Positions 26,369 through 35,794 of a DNA stretch of 64,000 bases are shown here, one piece after another. The notes under the pieces are model-generated. The model was not told the origin of the DNA and searched no databases. It worked only from the letters and a program-made list of their open reading frames with translations. Every line of letters starts with the position of its first letter. Positions within the stretch are counted from its first letter, which is position 1. This DNA comes from Mesorhizobium sp. M2D.F.Ca.ET.226.01.1.1 (GTDB lineage: Bacteria; Pseudomonadota; Alphaproteobacteria; Rhizobiales; Rhizobiaceae): NCBI RefSeq assembly GCF_004022705.2, contig NZ_RZOY02000004.1:186001-250000 (forward strand), written 5' to 3'. The position numbers and the translations under genes were made by a program.

Positions 26369-27270
26369 GACGCGTCGACCCTGCGCAGGAGCCTGATGGC
26401 GCTGAAGGCGAGCGCGAGCACGACAAGGCCGATCGTCACGAACAGCGCCGCCGCATATCCGGTCTGCTGGAACTTGAAAGCGGTGTCGTAGCCATAGATC
26501 GAGATCAGCCTTGTCGCTTCGCCCGGCCCGCCACGCGTCAGCACGAAGACCTGGTCGAAGGTGCCGAACGCATCGATGGTCCTGAGCACGATCGCCACCG
26601 CCAGCACCGGCCGCATCATCGGGAAGGTGAGGTCGGCAAAGACGCGCCAGGCGCCGGCGCCGTCGACGCGCGCCGCCTCGAACGGCTCGTGCGGCAGCGA
26701 CTGCAGCCCGGCGAGCAGGATCAGGAACATCAGCGGCGTCCATTCCCAGACGTCGAGCACGACGAGGCCGATGAACGCGTTGAGCGGATTGCCGAGGATC
26801 TGCACCGCGCCGCCGCCCATCGCCTCCGACAGCGCCGTCAGCATGCCGGCATCGCTGGCGTAGATCAGGCGAAAGACGATGGCGACGACGACCGGCGTGA
26901 CCACCATCGGGATGATCAGCACGGTCCTCAGCAGCCGGATGCCGCGGAATTCGTGCAGGCAAAACAGGGCCAGCGCGAAGCCCAGCACCGCCTCGAACGA
27001 CACCGACAGCGCGACGAACTTCACCGTGACCCAGAGCGAATTCAGGAACTGCGCGTCGCTCCACAGATGCATATAGTTCTGCAGGCCGACATCGGCGATC
27101 GGCGAGCCGTAGCGATAGGCTTTTGCGCTAGCGCGCAGCCCATCCCAGAGCGGATAAACCAGCACGCCGAGCACGATCATCAGCCCCGGCGCCAGCATCA
27201 GATAGGGGAGGGCGAGGTCGAGCCCCGCCCCCTGCAGGCGATATTTGCGCGCCTGCGTGCCGCTTGGCAT
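26365..27270 (-). CDS. carbohydrate ABC transporter permease (MalF type)
   Basis: A 301-residue inner-membrane permease: hydrophobic segment LALPYLMLAPGLMIVLGVLV at the start, VVTPVVVAIVFRLIY mid-protein, and the EAA loop EPFEAARVDGAGAWRVFADLTFP near residue 205. GGPGEATRLISIYGYDTAF near 250 is a common MalF-type block. Its ATG overlaps the binding-protein stop by one base (TGATG) and its stop overlaps the next permease. Confidence 0.9.
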   Translation of the reverse strand: MPSGTQARKYRLQGAGLDLALPYLMLAPGLMIVLGVLVYPLWDGLRASAKAYRYGSPIADVGLQNYMHLWSDAQFLNSLWVTVKFVALSVSFEAVLGFALALFCLHEFRGIRLLRTVLIIPMVVTPVVVAIVFRLIYASDAGMLTALSEAMGGGAVQILGNPLNAFIGLVVLDVWEWTPLMFLILLAGLQSLPHEPFEAARVDGAGAWRVFADLTFPMMRPVLAVAIVLRTIDAFGTFDQVFVLTRGGPGEATRLISIYGYDTAFKFQQTGYAAALFVTIGLVVLALAFSAIRLLRRVDAS

Positions 27271-28583
27271 CAGTAGTAACCGGCCGTGGTCAGGTAGTCC
27301 TTGACCTGCTTGGCCGCCGTGTCGAGCGCAGCACCCCCGCCGGAGCCAGCCTGCAGCGCCTTGTTGAGCTCGATGCCGAGCAATTCCTCGACCTTGGCCC
27401 AGTCGGGCGTGCGCGGCCTGGGCAGCGCGCCGGCGTCGAGCTGCTGCAGCGCGACCGGGATCAGCCGGTTGCCGGGCTTGGCGATGCCGAAGGCGCTGCG
27501 CTTGACGGGAATAGAGCCCGCTTCCGAGAGCTTCGCCTGGGTCTCCGCGCTGACATACCATTTCAGGAACTCGATCGAGTTCGCCTTGTTGGGCGCCGAT
27601 TTCGGCACGCCGGCGATGAAGATGCCCATCTGCGCGATTGCCTTCTCCTTTTTCGGCACGACGCCGAAATCGAGCTTGCCGGCCACCTTGGTCTGCGCCG
27701 GATCGTCGGCCTTCAGCGCATTGCCCGAATACTGGATGATGGCACCGGCATCGCCGCCGAGGATCGCCGCGCCCTCCTGGTCGGAATCGAACTCGACCAC
27801 GCCGCTCGCCGTGTTCTGCTTCATCGTGCCGACGAAGAAATCGGCCGAAGCCTTGCCTTCGGCCGAATTGAAGATCGGGTTCCACTTGTCGTCGAAGAAG
27901 GACCCGCCGAACGACAGGAAGATCGGGTACCAGCTGGTGACGATCGGGTTGCCGGTGACGCCGCGGAAGACGACCGGATACTTGATCTTGCCGGCGGCCA
28001 CGCCTTCCTTGCCCTTGGCGATCACCTCGTCCCAGGTCTTGGGCGCGCCGCCGGTGAAGACGTCGTTGCGGTAGGTGAGCGTCTGCAGGTCGCCGACGAA
28101 CGGTACGCAGATCAGCGTCGGCTTGGCGTTCTCGAAACCCTTGACGCGCGGCCCCTGCTGCGGCGGCCAGTAGCCCATGTCGATCATCGAGCCGATCCAG
28201 TCCTTGTCGGAGGCGTCGATGCCGCCGGCGCCGAGGTCCTCGAGCACATTGGCGGCGCCGAACTGCGGCACCCACGGATCGTCGAGCAGATAGAGGTCAT
28301 ACTGGCCGGCGCCGCTTTGGGCATCGGCGAACCACTTCTCCAGCGTCACGCCGTACTCGTCCTCGAGGAACTCGATGTCGAAGCCCTTTTCCTTGGCCAG
28401 CGGGATGATCTTTTCCTTGAACGGCGTCAGGCCGCCATCGGCGAAGGCGCCGATGATCACCTTCTTGCCGGCTGCCTTGGCGGGCATCGGCAGGCCGAGC
28501 GTGGTCAGGGCCGTGCTGGCCAAGGCGAGGCCGAGCCCGCCCTTGATGACGGAGCGGCGAGTAAGTCTGCTGGAATGCATCAT
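27270..28583 (-). CDS. carbohydrate ABC transporter substrate-binding protein
   Basis: A 437-residue extracellular solute-binding protein (family 1). The N-terminus has a twin-arginine-like export signal (LTRRSVIKGGLGLALAS, cleavage near AKAAGKK). The mature part has DLYLLDDPWVPQFG, LQTLTYRNDVF and FVVG-type SBP blocks. Ligand unknown; by position beside iolG and iolE-like genes it probably binds an inositol or derivative (inference). Its stop overlaps the MalF-type permease and its start overlaps the ATPase stop. Confidence 0.87.
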   Translation of the reverse strand: MMHSSRLTRRSVIKGGLGLALASTALTTLGLPMPAKAAGKKVIIGAFADGGLTPFKEKIIPLAKEKGFDIEFLEDEYGVTLEKWFADAQSGAGQYDLYLLDDPWVPQFGAANVLEDLGAGGIDASDKDWIGSMIDMGYWPPQQGPRVKGFENAKPTLICVPFVGDLQTLTYRNDVFTGGAPKTWDEVIAKGKEGVAAGKIKYPVVFRGVTGNPIVTSWYPIFLSFGGSFFDDKWNPIFNSAEGKASADFFVGTMKQNTASGVVEFDSDQEGAAILGGDAGAIIQYSGNALKADDPAQTKVAGKLDFGVVPKKEKAIAQMGIFIAGVPKSAPNKANSIEFLKWYVSAETQAKLSEAGSIPVKRSAFGIAKPGNRLIPVALQQLDAGALPRPRTPDWAKVEELLGIELNKALQAGSGGGAALDTAAKQVKDYLTTAGYY

Positions 28584-29677
28584 GTCACTCTCCCATTGTT
28601 GTTGACCCTGTGGACGGCGGTGAGGCCGGCCGAATTGAAGAAACAGGCGTTCGCCGGGTCGAAGGCGACGCCGATGCTTTCACCCACCACACCCCGGAAA
28701 TCGCGGCCGGCCCGGACCGAGACATTGCCGCCGTCGAGGCGGACATTGACCAGCGTCTCGTTGCCCATCGGTTCGACGACATAGATTTCGCCGGGCAGCG
28801 CGCCCGGAGCGTCCGATGGAGCAACGCTGCAATCTTCGGGCCTGAGCCCGATCTCGACGATCTCGGCCAGCCGGCATGCGGTGAGCCGCGTCCGCTCGAG
28901 CACAACGATCTTGCCGCCCGCCATCACGCCTTGCTCGGAGAGCGCCACGGGCAGGATGTTCATTGGCGGATTGCCGACGAAGGTGGCGACGAAGCGGTTG
29001 GCCGGGCGGTCGTAGATGTCGATGGGCGGCGCCATCTGCTGCAGCTCGCCGCCATGCATGACGGCGACGAGGTCGGCCATGGTGAGCGCCTCGACCTGGT
29101 CGTGGGTGACATAGATGGTGGTGGCGCTGAGCCGCTGGCAAAGGCGCTTGATCTCGCCGCGCATGGTGAGCCTCAGCCGCGCGTCGAGATTGGAGAGCGG
29201 CTCGTCCATCAGGAAGGCCGCCGGGTCGCGCACAATGGCGCGCGCCAGCGCCACGCGCTGCCGCTGGCCGCCGGAGAGCTGGCGCGGCCGGCGGTCGAGC
29301 AGATGGCCGATTTCGAGGATGGCGGCGACCTCGCCGATCTTGGTCTTGCGCTCGGCGTCCGGCGTGCCGCGGATCCACAGCGGATAGCCGATGTTCTCGG
29401 CCACCGTCATCTGCGGATAGAGCGCATAGCTCTGGAACACCATGGCGATGTCGCGGTCGCGCGGCTGCAGCCGGGTGACGTCGCGCTCGCCGATGAACAC
29501 CTTGCCGGATGTCGGCATGTCGAGCCCGGCCAGGATGCGCAGCGCCGTTGTCTTGCCACAGCCCGACGGACCGAGGAGGGCAAGGAATTTGTGGTCCGGC
29601 ACGGCAAGGTCGAGCGATCGCAGCACGTTGAGCGCGCCGAAATTCTTGACCACGTTTTTGTACAGAACCGAACTCAT
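28580..29677 (-). CDS. carbohydrate ABC transporter ATP-binding protein (UgpC/MalK type)
   Basis: A 365-residue ATPase: Walker [11 protein letters not shown]-loop [17 protein letters not shown], signature [14 protein letters not shown], Walker [17 protein letters not shown], switch [13 protein letters not shown], and a C-terminal OB-type TOBE domain (about residues 240-360). The ATG at 29677 ([14 protein letters not shown]) fits the family start; the open frame runs further upstream without family similarity. First ABC gene of the cluster, overlapping the binding-protein gene (ATGA). Confidence 0.92.
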   Translation of the reverse strand: MSSVLYKNVVKNFGALNVLRSLDLAVPDHKFLALLGPSGCGKTTALRILAGLDMPTSGKVFIGERDVTRLQPRDRDIAMVFQSYALYPQMTVAENIGYPLWIRGTPDAERKTKIGEVAAILEIGHLLDRRPRQLSGGQRQRVALARAIVRDPAAFLMDEPLSNLDARLRLTMRGEIKRLCQRLSATTIYVTHDQVEALTMADLVAVMHGGELQQMAPPIDIYDRPANRFVATFVGNPPMNILPVALSEQGVMAGGKIVVLERTRLTACRLAEIVEIGLRPEDCSVAPSDAPGALPGEIYVVEPMGNETLVNVRLDGGNVSVRAGRDFRGVVGESIGVAFDPANACFFNSAGLTAVHRVNNNGRVT

Positions 29678-29703
29678 CGCCCTCCCCGGCGCCCCCGCTC
29701 GTC

Positions 29704-30615
29704 TCACCCCTTCCGCTCGTGCACGTAGAAGCCCGCGCCCTCGGCCAGCCGCTTCAGATTGCGATACCCCATCGTCGCGTAGGTCAAGGGGTGCGCCTTC
29801 GCCGGGTCCTGCTCGGCCTCCACCACCAGCCAGCCGGAATAGCCCTGGCCGGCGAGGATTTTCAGCAGCGTCGGATAGTCGATCGCGCCGTCGCCGGGCA
29901 CCGTGAAAATGCCTTCCATCACCGCGCCCATGAAGCTCATGTCGGTGTCGCGCGCCTTTTTCAGCACCGCCGGGCGCACGTCCTTGCAGTGCACATGCAC
30001 GACACGGTTCACATGCCGGCGCAAAAGCTGATCCGGATCGCCGCCGGAGAAGGCGCAGTGCCCTGTGTCGTAGAGCAGCCCGACCGCCTCGCCAGTGCTG
30101 TGCATCAGCCTGTCGATCTCCTGGTCGGTCTCGACGATCGTGCCCATGTGATGGTGGAAGGCCATGCCGACGCCGAAATCGACAAAACGTTCGGCGAGCC
30201 TTGTGATCTTGGCGCCATAGGCCTTCCACTCGCCGTCCATCAGCTTCGGCCGCTGCGAGATCGGATCGTGGATGGCGCCATGCCGGCCGCGCGAGGTATC
30301 GGCATAGACGACATGCCTGGCGTCGAGGTCCCTGAGCAGCGTCAGATGCGGCCGGATCGCCTCGAACTCCTCATCCGCATCCTTCTCGCAGATGCGCCCG
30401 TCATACCAGCCGGAGACCAACGCCAGCCCGTAATGGTCGAGGATGGGCCGAAGCGTGCGGCTGTCGCGCGGGAACTTGCCGCCCAGCTCGGTTCCCGCGT
30501 AACCGGCTTCCGCGGTTTCGCTGAGGCACGTCTCGAGCGGCGTATCGCCGCCCAGTTCCGGCACGTCGTCATTGGTCCAGGTGATCGGATTGATGCCAAG
30601 TCGAACTGTCGTCAT
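29704..30615 (-). CDS. second IolE-like TIM-barrel dehydratase/isomerase
   Basis: A 303-residue paralogue of the IolE at 16381-17295. It shares the start LGINPITWTNDDVPELGGDTPLE, then GYAGTELGGKFPRD, MAFHHHMGTIVETDQEID (core HHHMG), LLYDTGHCAFSGGD, VVHVHCKDVR and GWLVVEAEQDP. It may be a second inosose dehydratase with another stereospecificity, or a MocC-type protein. It lies 26 bp upstream of the ABC ATPase gene on the same strand and so heads the transport operon. Confidence 0.85.
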   Translation of the reverse strand: MTTVRLGINPITWTNDDVPELGGDTPLETCLSETAEAGYAGTELGGKFPRDSRTLRPILDHYGLALVSGWYDGRICEKDADEEFEAIRPHLTLLRDLDARHVVYADTSRGRHGAIHDPISQRPKLMDGEWKAYGAKITRLAERFVDFGVGMAFHHHMGTIVETDQEIDRLMHSTGEAVGLLYDTGHCAFSGGDPDQLLRRHVNRVVHVHCKDVRPAVLKKARDTDMSFMGAVMEGIFTVPGDGAIDYPTLLKILAGQGYSGWLVVEAEQDPAKAHPLTYATMGYRNLKRLAEGAGFYVHERKG

Positions 30616-31240
30616 TGCGCGCTTTCCGCCCCGCAGCGGCCGGCTGCGGGGTTAATGGTCCCGGGAGGAGATGGCTGTGGTCGGCGGGATGCAAACCCCG
30701 CCCGTTTTCGCGCGGCCGGACGCCCTCCCGGTGTCTTGGCCAACCTGTCTTTACGTCGACGTCTTACCCCAACGTCACAGGGCGAAGTCTACCCCGCGCT
30801 GTCTCCCTCGCGAGGGCCAGTTGTCGGGAAAATGAAGGAACCAGTTTGTGTCGGGAGGCGGCTGTGGCAGGATGGGGGATGGATAGTCTCGAAATCGCGG
30901 ATCGTCGGCGCGAGGCCCCCCTCTCTGCCCTGCCGGGCATCTCCCCCTCAGGGGGGGAGATCAGATGTCACGCCGGCTTTCGCCAATTGCCAACGTTGCA
31001 GAAAGGGGCGATGCGCCTGAACTGCCAATCTCCCCCCTTGAGGGGGAGATGTCCGGCAGGACAGAGAGGGGGGCGAAGGAACTCGAGGTCGGAAGCCAAG
31101 TTCCTCGCCCCCACGAAGTGGGGGAGAGGTGGCTCGGCGAAGCCGAGACGGAGAGGGGGAGCGCCGTATGCGATTGCTCTCCGCCGCTGGGTCAAGAGCG
31201 CACACCCGCACCTCCCATCCAACCCCAGGGCGCGGTGAAA
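30616..31240. other. 625-bp intergenic region between iolE-like and MocR-type genes
   Basis: This is the divergent promoter region of the iolE-like/ABC operon (minus) and the MocR-type gene (plus). No separate gene is seen. Positions 30910-31170 are filled with palindromic repeat sequence. The open frame of the MocR gene runs back through the repeat to 30965, but that part is not family-like. No clear operator was recognised in 30616-30900. Confidence 0.5.
30910..31170. repeat. composite of palindromic intergenic repeats
   Basis: CTGCCGGGCATCTCCCCCTC near 30930 is inverted as GAGGGGGAGATGTCCGGCAG near 31045. Next, CCCCACGAAGTGGGG (near 31112) and GGCTCGGCGAAGCCGAG (near 31130) are small perfect or near-perfect hairpins. 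The second half (31093-31170) recurs inverted at 34600-34712. Confidence 0.65.
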
Positions 31241-32713
31241 ATGCGCCCGCACCCCAAACCCCAAGCCTTCCCCCTCGACATGCTCGCCGTGAACCGCGCC
31301 AGCCCCGAGCACCTGTCGCGCCAGCTCTATCATGGCCTCGTCGCCATCATCCGCAGCCGCGCGCTGCCGCCGGGCTCCGAACTGCCCTCCACCCGCGCGC
31401 TGGCCGCCGAGCTCGGCCTTGGCCGCAACACCATCGTCGCTGCCTACGACCAGCTCGTCACCGAAGGCTATCTCGCCAACCGCCAGGGCGCCCGCCCGGT
31501 CATCGTCGACCTACCCGAAGGCCCTCGCGAGACATTCGCCGAAGCCCCGCCCGTGCCGCTGCGGTCACCCTCGCTGCGCGGCCAGCAGCTGCTCAGCCAG
31601 CCCTACCATCACGGCAGACCTGGGCATGTCGCCTTCCACCCCGGCATGCCGGATGCGCAGAGCTTTCCCTTCGGCGTCTGGGGCCGGCTGGTGGCGCGCC
31701 GCGCCAGCCATGGCGGCGAGACCCTGTTCGGCACCTATGACGTCACCGGCCACCCGGCGCTGAAGGAGGCGATCGCCGGTTATCTCTATTCCGCGCGCGG
31801 CGTGCGCTGCAGGCCGGAGCAGATCGTCGTCACCACCGGGGCGCAGGCCGCCTTCGATCTTCTGGCACGCCTGCTGCTCGACCCCGGCCACACGGTGTGG
31901 ATGGAAGAGCCCGGCTATTACGGCGCCAAGGCCGCCTTCATCGTGGCCGGCGCAAGGATCCTGCCCATCCCGGTCGACCAGGAGCGCGGCTGGTATCTCG
32001 ATCCGCCGGACCCGTTGCCCCGCCTCATCTATGTGACGCCGGCCTGCCAGCATCCGCTCGGCATCACCATGCGCATGGAGGAGCGGCTGCGCCTGCTCGA
32101 CATCGCCGAGACCGCCAATGCCTGGGTGATCGAGGACGATTTCGACGGCGAATACCGTTTTCAGGGCCGCCCCGTGCCGGCGATCCAGAGCATGGACCGC
32201 TCCGGCCGCGTCATCTATGTCGGCACCTTCGCCAAGCTTCTGTTCCCGGCGCTGCGCATCGGCTTCATGGTGCTGCCGCCGGAACTGGCCGGCCGCATCG
32301 TCAACGCGCTCTCCACCACCGGCCAGTTCGCGCCGCTGCTGCTGCAGGCCGCGCTCGCCGATTTCATCACCGAAGGCCATATGAACCGGCACCTGAAGCG
32401 CATGCGCCGCATCTACGCCCAGCGCCGCCAGCTCTTCCGCGACATCGTCACCGAGCGCCTGCGCGACGAGATCACGCTCTCCCCCACTGAGGCCGGCATC
32501 CAGGTGGTGGGCTATCTCAAGGAAGGCATCGACGACATCAGGGTCAGCCAGGCGGCGGCGAAAAGGGCGATCAACGTCTCGCCGCTGTCGAAATATTTTC
32601 AAGATACGGCGCCGACCCAGGGGCTGGTGCTGGGCTACGCGGCATGTGATGCCGCGCAGACGCGGGACGGGGTGGAGAGGTTGGCGCAGGCGATAGCGGA
32701 GGTGCTGGGGTGA
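31241..32713 (+). CDS. MocR-type (GntR/aminotransferase) PLP-dependent regulator
   Basis: A ~490-residue two-domain protein. Residues ~20-85 are a GntR winged helix (LSRQLYHGLVAIIRSRALPPGSELPSTRALAAELGLGRNTIVAAYDQL, cores PGSELPSTR and GRNTIVAAYDQL). The rest is a fold-type I aminotransferase-like domain with GAQAAFDLLARLLLDPG, the EDDFDGEYRF motif and GTFAKLLFPALRIGF holding the PLP-binding lysine. Members regulate vitamin B6, amino acid or rhizopine genes. ATG 31241 is chosen (GTG 31235 possible). It is divergent from the iolE-like/ABC operon. Confidence 0.88.
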   Translation: MRPHPKPQAFPLDMLAVNRASPEHLSRQLYHGLVAIIRSRALPPGSELPSTRALAAELGLGRNTIVAAYDQLVTEGYLANRQGARPVIVDLPEGPRETFAEAPPVPLRSPSLRGQQLLSQPYHHGRPGHVAFHPGMPDAQSFPFGVWGRLVARRASHGGETLFGTYDVTGHPALKEAIAGYLYSARGVRCRPEQIVVTTGAQAAFDLLARLLLDPGHTVWMEEPGYYGAKAAFIVAGARILPIPVDQERGWYLDPPDPLPRLIYVTPACQHPLGITMRMEERLRLLDIAETANAWVIEDDFDGEYRFQGRPVPAIQSMDRSGRVIYVGTFAKLLFPALRIGFMVLPPELAGRIVNALSTTGQFAPLLLQAALADFITEGHMNRHLKRMRRIYAQRRQLFRDIVTERLRDEITLSPTEAGIQVVGYLKEGIDDIRVSQAAAKRAINVSPLSKYFQDTAPTQGLVLGYAACDAAQTRDGVERLAQAIAEVLG

Positions 32714-32771
32714 GGCTTCGGCTGTCCAGAAAACTATATTGAACCGCCTGACATTGGGCACGCTGGAGGAG

Positions 32772-32808
32772 ATGAAACTGGGCGTTGCTATGTTACTTTG
32801 GCGCCTAT
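32772..32808. repeat. imperfect direct repeat, left copy
   Basis: Starts ATGAAACTGGGC-GTT-GCTATGT. The right copy at 33164-33200 starts ATGAAACTGGGC-ACC-GCTATGT; 19 of the first 22 positions agree and similarity then fades. The right copy directly follows the tRNA-end repeat at 33147, so this left copy may mark an older junction. Confidence 0.45.
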
Positions 32809-32911
32809 CAATTCTAAACGCTCACCACTGAACGCACGTTCGGTCGGGCACAAATGTCACCGTCGTCGCCGGGCATTGTGCAGCGGCGGAACATTCGAAA
32901 CGGAGGCTCAA

Positions 32912-33127
32912 ATGCCAGTTGTCCAGGAAGAAGAACCTTCGGCCGCGGTTCACTCATATCCTGAGGAAATCAAGTCGGTTTTTGACCTGCGTTTGGGTAA
33001 GCATGTGACCTTGCAAGGCAGTGCCAGGATAACGCCCGCAGGCGTGATCAGCGCCGGAATCGCGGCGGCCGCTATGATGCTTGCGCTGGGTTATCTTGCT
33101 TCGTCGGGCAGGCGTCGCAGGCAATAA
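32912..33127 (+). CDS. small predicted membrane protein
   Basis: A 71-residue protein (MPVVQEEEPSAAVHSYPEE...) with an acidic start, a polar middle (SVFDLRLGKHVTLQGSARI), one hydrophobic segment of about 19 residues (VISAGIAAAAMMLALGYLA) and a basic tail RRRRQ. GGAGG lies 5 bases before the ATG, which supports a real gene. No family recognised. It ends 20 bp before the tRNA-end repeat at 33147, so it lies just outside the presumed insertion. Confidence 0.55.
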   Translation: MPVVQEEEPSAAVHSYPEEIKSVFDLRLGKHVTLQGSARITPAGVISAGIAAAAMMLALGYLASSGRRRRQ

Positions 33128-33146
33128 GGTGGGATGCCCGGCTTTT

Positions 33147-33162
33147 TTGGCGCACCCGACAA
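33147..33162. repeat. attachment-site remnant: 16-bp copy of tRNA-Arg 3' end
   Basis: TTGGCGCACCCGACAA is identical to 34387-34402, which covers the CCA end, discriminator base, 3' acceptor strand and the first bases of the T arm of the tRNA-Arg gene. Integrases that use tRNA genes leave exactly this arrangement: one copy within the tRNA, one at the far end of the inserted DNA. Confidence 0.75.
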
Positions 33163-33263
33163 AATGAAACTGGGCACCGCTATGTCATTGCAGGTGCTAT
33201 ATGATTCGTAGTGAAGCGGCGTGTGCCAGAGCTTGCGCAATAGTGGTGAAAGCGAAAGTTGGT

Positions 33264-34109
33264 TTAGCTCTGCGGCACGATACCTAAGTGGAGCACCCAC
33301 ATTTCACGATAGCAGAAGTTGGGGTCGGCAATCAGGCGCTCCGGCTCATCGCCTATTGCCTTCCATTGAAGATGATCCGCTTCTGGCAAATCGCACGTCC
33401 GGGCGAGCCCGGATAGGAACTTGAGATCGTTCCGGATGTAGTCACGCTCCACTGGCCTGAGCGGCTGGCGGCGCTCTGCCAGCGTTGTGGTGGCGGAGAC
33501 GTTTTAGAGCCCCGTCGCCCGAAACCAGGCCGCCAAGCGAGTTCCCCTCATGGCGCCGGAAAGCTGTACATCATCGGATAGCGAGTCGAGCAGACGCCAA
33601 GTCAGTTTGGGATCGAGCGGCTGAAACTGCCAAACCGAGATATCGACCTCCTTCACAGCAACAAGCCCACCCGGTTTCACGACGCGGCAGAACTCCTCCA
33701 TTGCCTTGGTAAGTTGGTCGCCGCTTAGATATTGCGTAGCGTTTGCGCTCCAAAGCGCGTCGAACGTGCCCGTCTCATACGGCAGCGCGGTCATGTCACC
33801 GGTTCGCGCGCTTATTGGACAGGCAAACTGCCGGCTTGCGATCAAATCTTCGATTGCCTCAACATTTTCTGGCGCCAGATCGAGAGCCTCGACGCGCCCC
33901 TCGGCACCCAGCAAGTCCGCCATTAAAGGCAGGAAGACCCCATTCCCTGCGCCTGCGTCCAGCACTGACCAACCGGGTTGGATACCGGCGGCCCGCAGGG
34001 TGGCATCATACTCGTCCTTAAGTGCAAGGTAATGAACATCAAGATGTCCACTACCGCTGAGCTTGTGCCCAGCCGATGTGATTTGCTCGGAATTCGAGAC
34101 GTTCCTCAT
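33264..34109 (-). pseudogene. SAM-dependent methyltransferase gene broken by an in-frame TAA
   Basis: The first 201 codons (34109 down to 33507) encode a class I methyltransferase: VLDAGAGNGVFLPLMADLLG (motif I), EALDLAPENVEAIEDL, TGDMTALPYETGTFDALW and RVVKPGGLVAVKEVD. At 33504-33506 lies TAA, but the same frame continues for 80 more codons with sensible protein (NVSATTTLAERRQPLRPVERDY, then FLSGLA...NFCYREMWVLHLGIVPQ) to the stop at 33264. Such proteins are usually ~270-280 residues, matching the joined length of 281. It is the only gene between the two tRNA-end repeats and looks lower in GC than the surroundings. Confidence 0.8.
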
Positions 34110-34386
34110 TTGCCAATCGAGCCCTAGCTCCGGATAGCGACAGTTTCCCCGAATGCGGCATCAATGATGACACCTACCGCGAGGTACATCAATTTACCCT
34201 GGAAATAAGCGCCTAGAATTCCTTAGCTCTCAATCCCTCGAGAACGCGCCACCGACTCAAACCCAAAGCAATGATTCAACAAAAATTGGGCGCTCGTCCA
34301 ACTGTGTATCAAACCCAACACCAAAATGACCAATCCCTGACCAGGACTGAAAAAGCCATCACATCATAAGCTAGGACAGGGATGGA
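34110..34386. other. AT-richer non-coding stretch inside the presumed tRNA-Arg insertion
   Basis: No gene, integrase fragment or RNA was recognised. It is visibly lower in GC than its surroundings. CCAATCCCTG near 34330 is partly inverted by CAGGGATGGATTGG at 34377-34390, next to the tRNA end. Confidence 0.4.
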
Positions 34387-34387
34387 T

Positions 34388-34464
<77 letters not shown>

Positions 34465-34599
34465 TTCCCGGGCAACCGGAAAACGAACCGGCCGGTAAGC
34501 CGGCCAGCCACGGCTTCTTAGCGGAAGCCGATGCGGGCTTCAACGGGCAATTCGGCTGGCGGCGGCTTGATGGGGTCGATTGTGTAACCGAGAGGCTGT

Positions 34600-34712
34600 C
34601 GGAGATGGCGCTCCCCTCTCCGTCTCGGCTTTGCCGGGCCACCATTCCGGGGCGAGCCACGGGTCTCGCCCGTCCTTCGGACCCCCACTTCGTGGGGCGA
34701 GGAACTACCCCT
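34600..34712. repeat. inverted copy of the 31093-31170 repeat
   Basis: GGCGCTCCCCTCTCCGTCTC, then CGGCTTTGCCGGGCCACC and CCCCACTTCGTGGGGCGAGG follow in the reverse order and strand of the segment at 31093-31170. It reaches the stop codon of the DUF1003 gene. Confidence 0.6.
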
Positions 34713-35646
34713 CCACCCCCACCTTCGCCGTCTTGCGCCGCACCGCCCGTGTCGCGCGCTTCACCTTCTTGGCGCTGGTCAGCTCGTGCATGGCGTCCAG
34801 CTGCATCTGCTGCATTTCGGCCAGCCGCTGCCATTGGCGCGAGATCAGGTAGTCGAGCTTTTCGTGTAGGTGCCGCACTTCGAGCTCCGCCTTGAGGTTC
34901 ACCCGGTAGTCGTTGAAGGAGCGCAGCCGGTCTTTGGCTTCCTGGCGCTTCTGGCTCATCATGATCACCGGCGCCTGGATGGCGGCGATGCAGGAGAGCA
35001 GGAGGTTGAGCAGGATGAACGGGTAGGGGTCGAAGGCCTTCGATTCGCCCTGCACGAGGTTGAGGCCGATCCAGATCAGCAGCACCGCCGCGAACGAGAT
35101 CAGGAACCACCAGCTGCCGCCGAATTCGGCCATGCCGTCGGAAACGCGGTCGGCGAAGGAGCGGTGCTCCTCGAATTCCTCTTCGGAGTTTTCCGAAATC
35201 GTGTCCTGCCTGGCGATCGATTCCACCACCTGGCGGTCGAGCTCGGAGAATTCGCCATGCTCCTGCTGCAGCAGCTCCTCCATGTAGCGCATGCGGTAGC
35301 GGCCGAGCTCCGCACGGCTGATGCGGGCGCCGCGCGGCAGGTCGGGATGGTCGGAGCGGATGCGGTCGGCAAGGCTGGGCCTCAGATCGTCGATGCGCAC
35401 AAGGTCGCGCTTGCGAAACTTCCGCCCCGATATCGCCGAGGGCTTTTTCTTCGGCTTGATCCTGGCGGCGCCGGGCACATGCGGTTCGGATTGCGGTTCC
35501 GAATCCGGCACTTCCGGTGCTTCGAGAACCTCGTCCAGCGCTTCCTGCGCATCCTCCGGCACGGTGGCCGCCTCGAAATATTCGCCGGCGGTGTCGTTCT
35601 CTGTGTCGGCTTGCTTTTGCGCGGATGCTTTCGGGTCGCCTGCCAT
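34705..35646 (-). CDS. DUF1003 membrane protein
   Basis: A 313-residue inner-membrane protein. Residues ~1-75 are acidic and low complexity, then a basic KPKKKPSAISGRKF; the DUF1003 core follows: SFADRVSDGMAEFGGSWWFL, two adjacent hydrophobic segments (about residues 185-235) and SQKRQEAKDRLRSFNDYRVNLKAELEVRHLHEKLD (core DYRVNLKAELE), then a predicted coiled coil and a basic tail. The ATG at 35646 has AGGAG 8 bases upstream; a TTG at 35652 is the alternative. Function of the family is unknown. Confidence 0.85.
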   Translation of the reverse strand: MAGDPKASAQKQADTENDTAGEYFEAATVPEDAQEALDEVLEAPEVPDSEPQSEPHVPGAARIKPKKKPSAISGRKFRKRDLVRIDDLRPSLADRIRSDHPDLPRGARISRAELGRYRMRYMEELLQQEHGEFSELDRQVVESIARQDTISENSEEEFEEHRSFADRVSDGMAEFGGSWWFLISFAAVLLIWIGLNLVQGESKAFDPYPFILLNLLLSCIAAIQAPVIMMSQKRQEAKDRLRSFNDYRVNLKAELEVRHLHEKLDYLISRQWQRLAEMQQMQLDAMHELTSAKKVKRATRAVRRKTAKVGVEG

Positions 35647-35794
35647 GGCCAATGCTCCTGTCTTTGCGGCTACGATACGCCAAGCCGGCGCGGCATATCC
35701 ATGCTGAGTGTGAATGTCATGTGACAGAACAAGTTCTTGTGAACGGGCGGGCGTTGTATTCTTCGCCGACCTTCGCCCTGCAATCGCATAGGTC

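Noticed and set aside
29678..30229. N-terminal extension of the ABC ATPase frame upstream of 29677
   Set aside because: The part before [10 protein letters not shown] lies opposite or within the IolE-like gene and lacks ABC features. The conserved ATPase start is at 29677.
30965..31240. Extension of the MocR-type frame back through the repeat region
   Set aside because: The translated segment is repeat DNA and shows no GntR-family sequence; the conserved domain starts after 31241.
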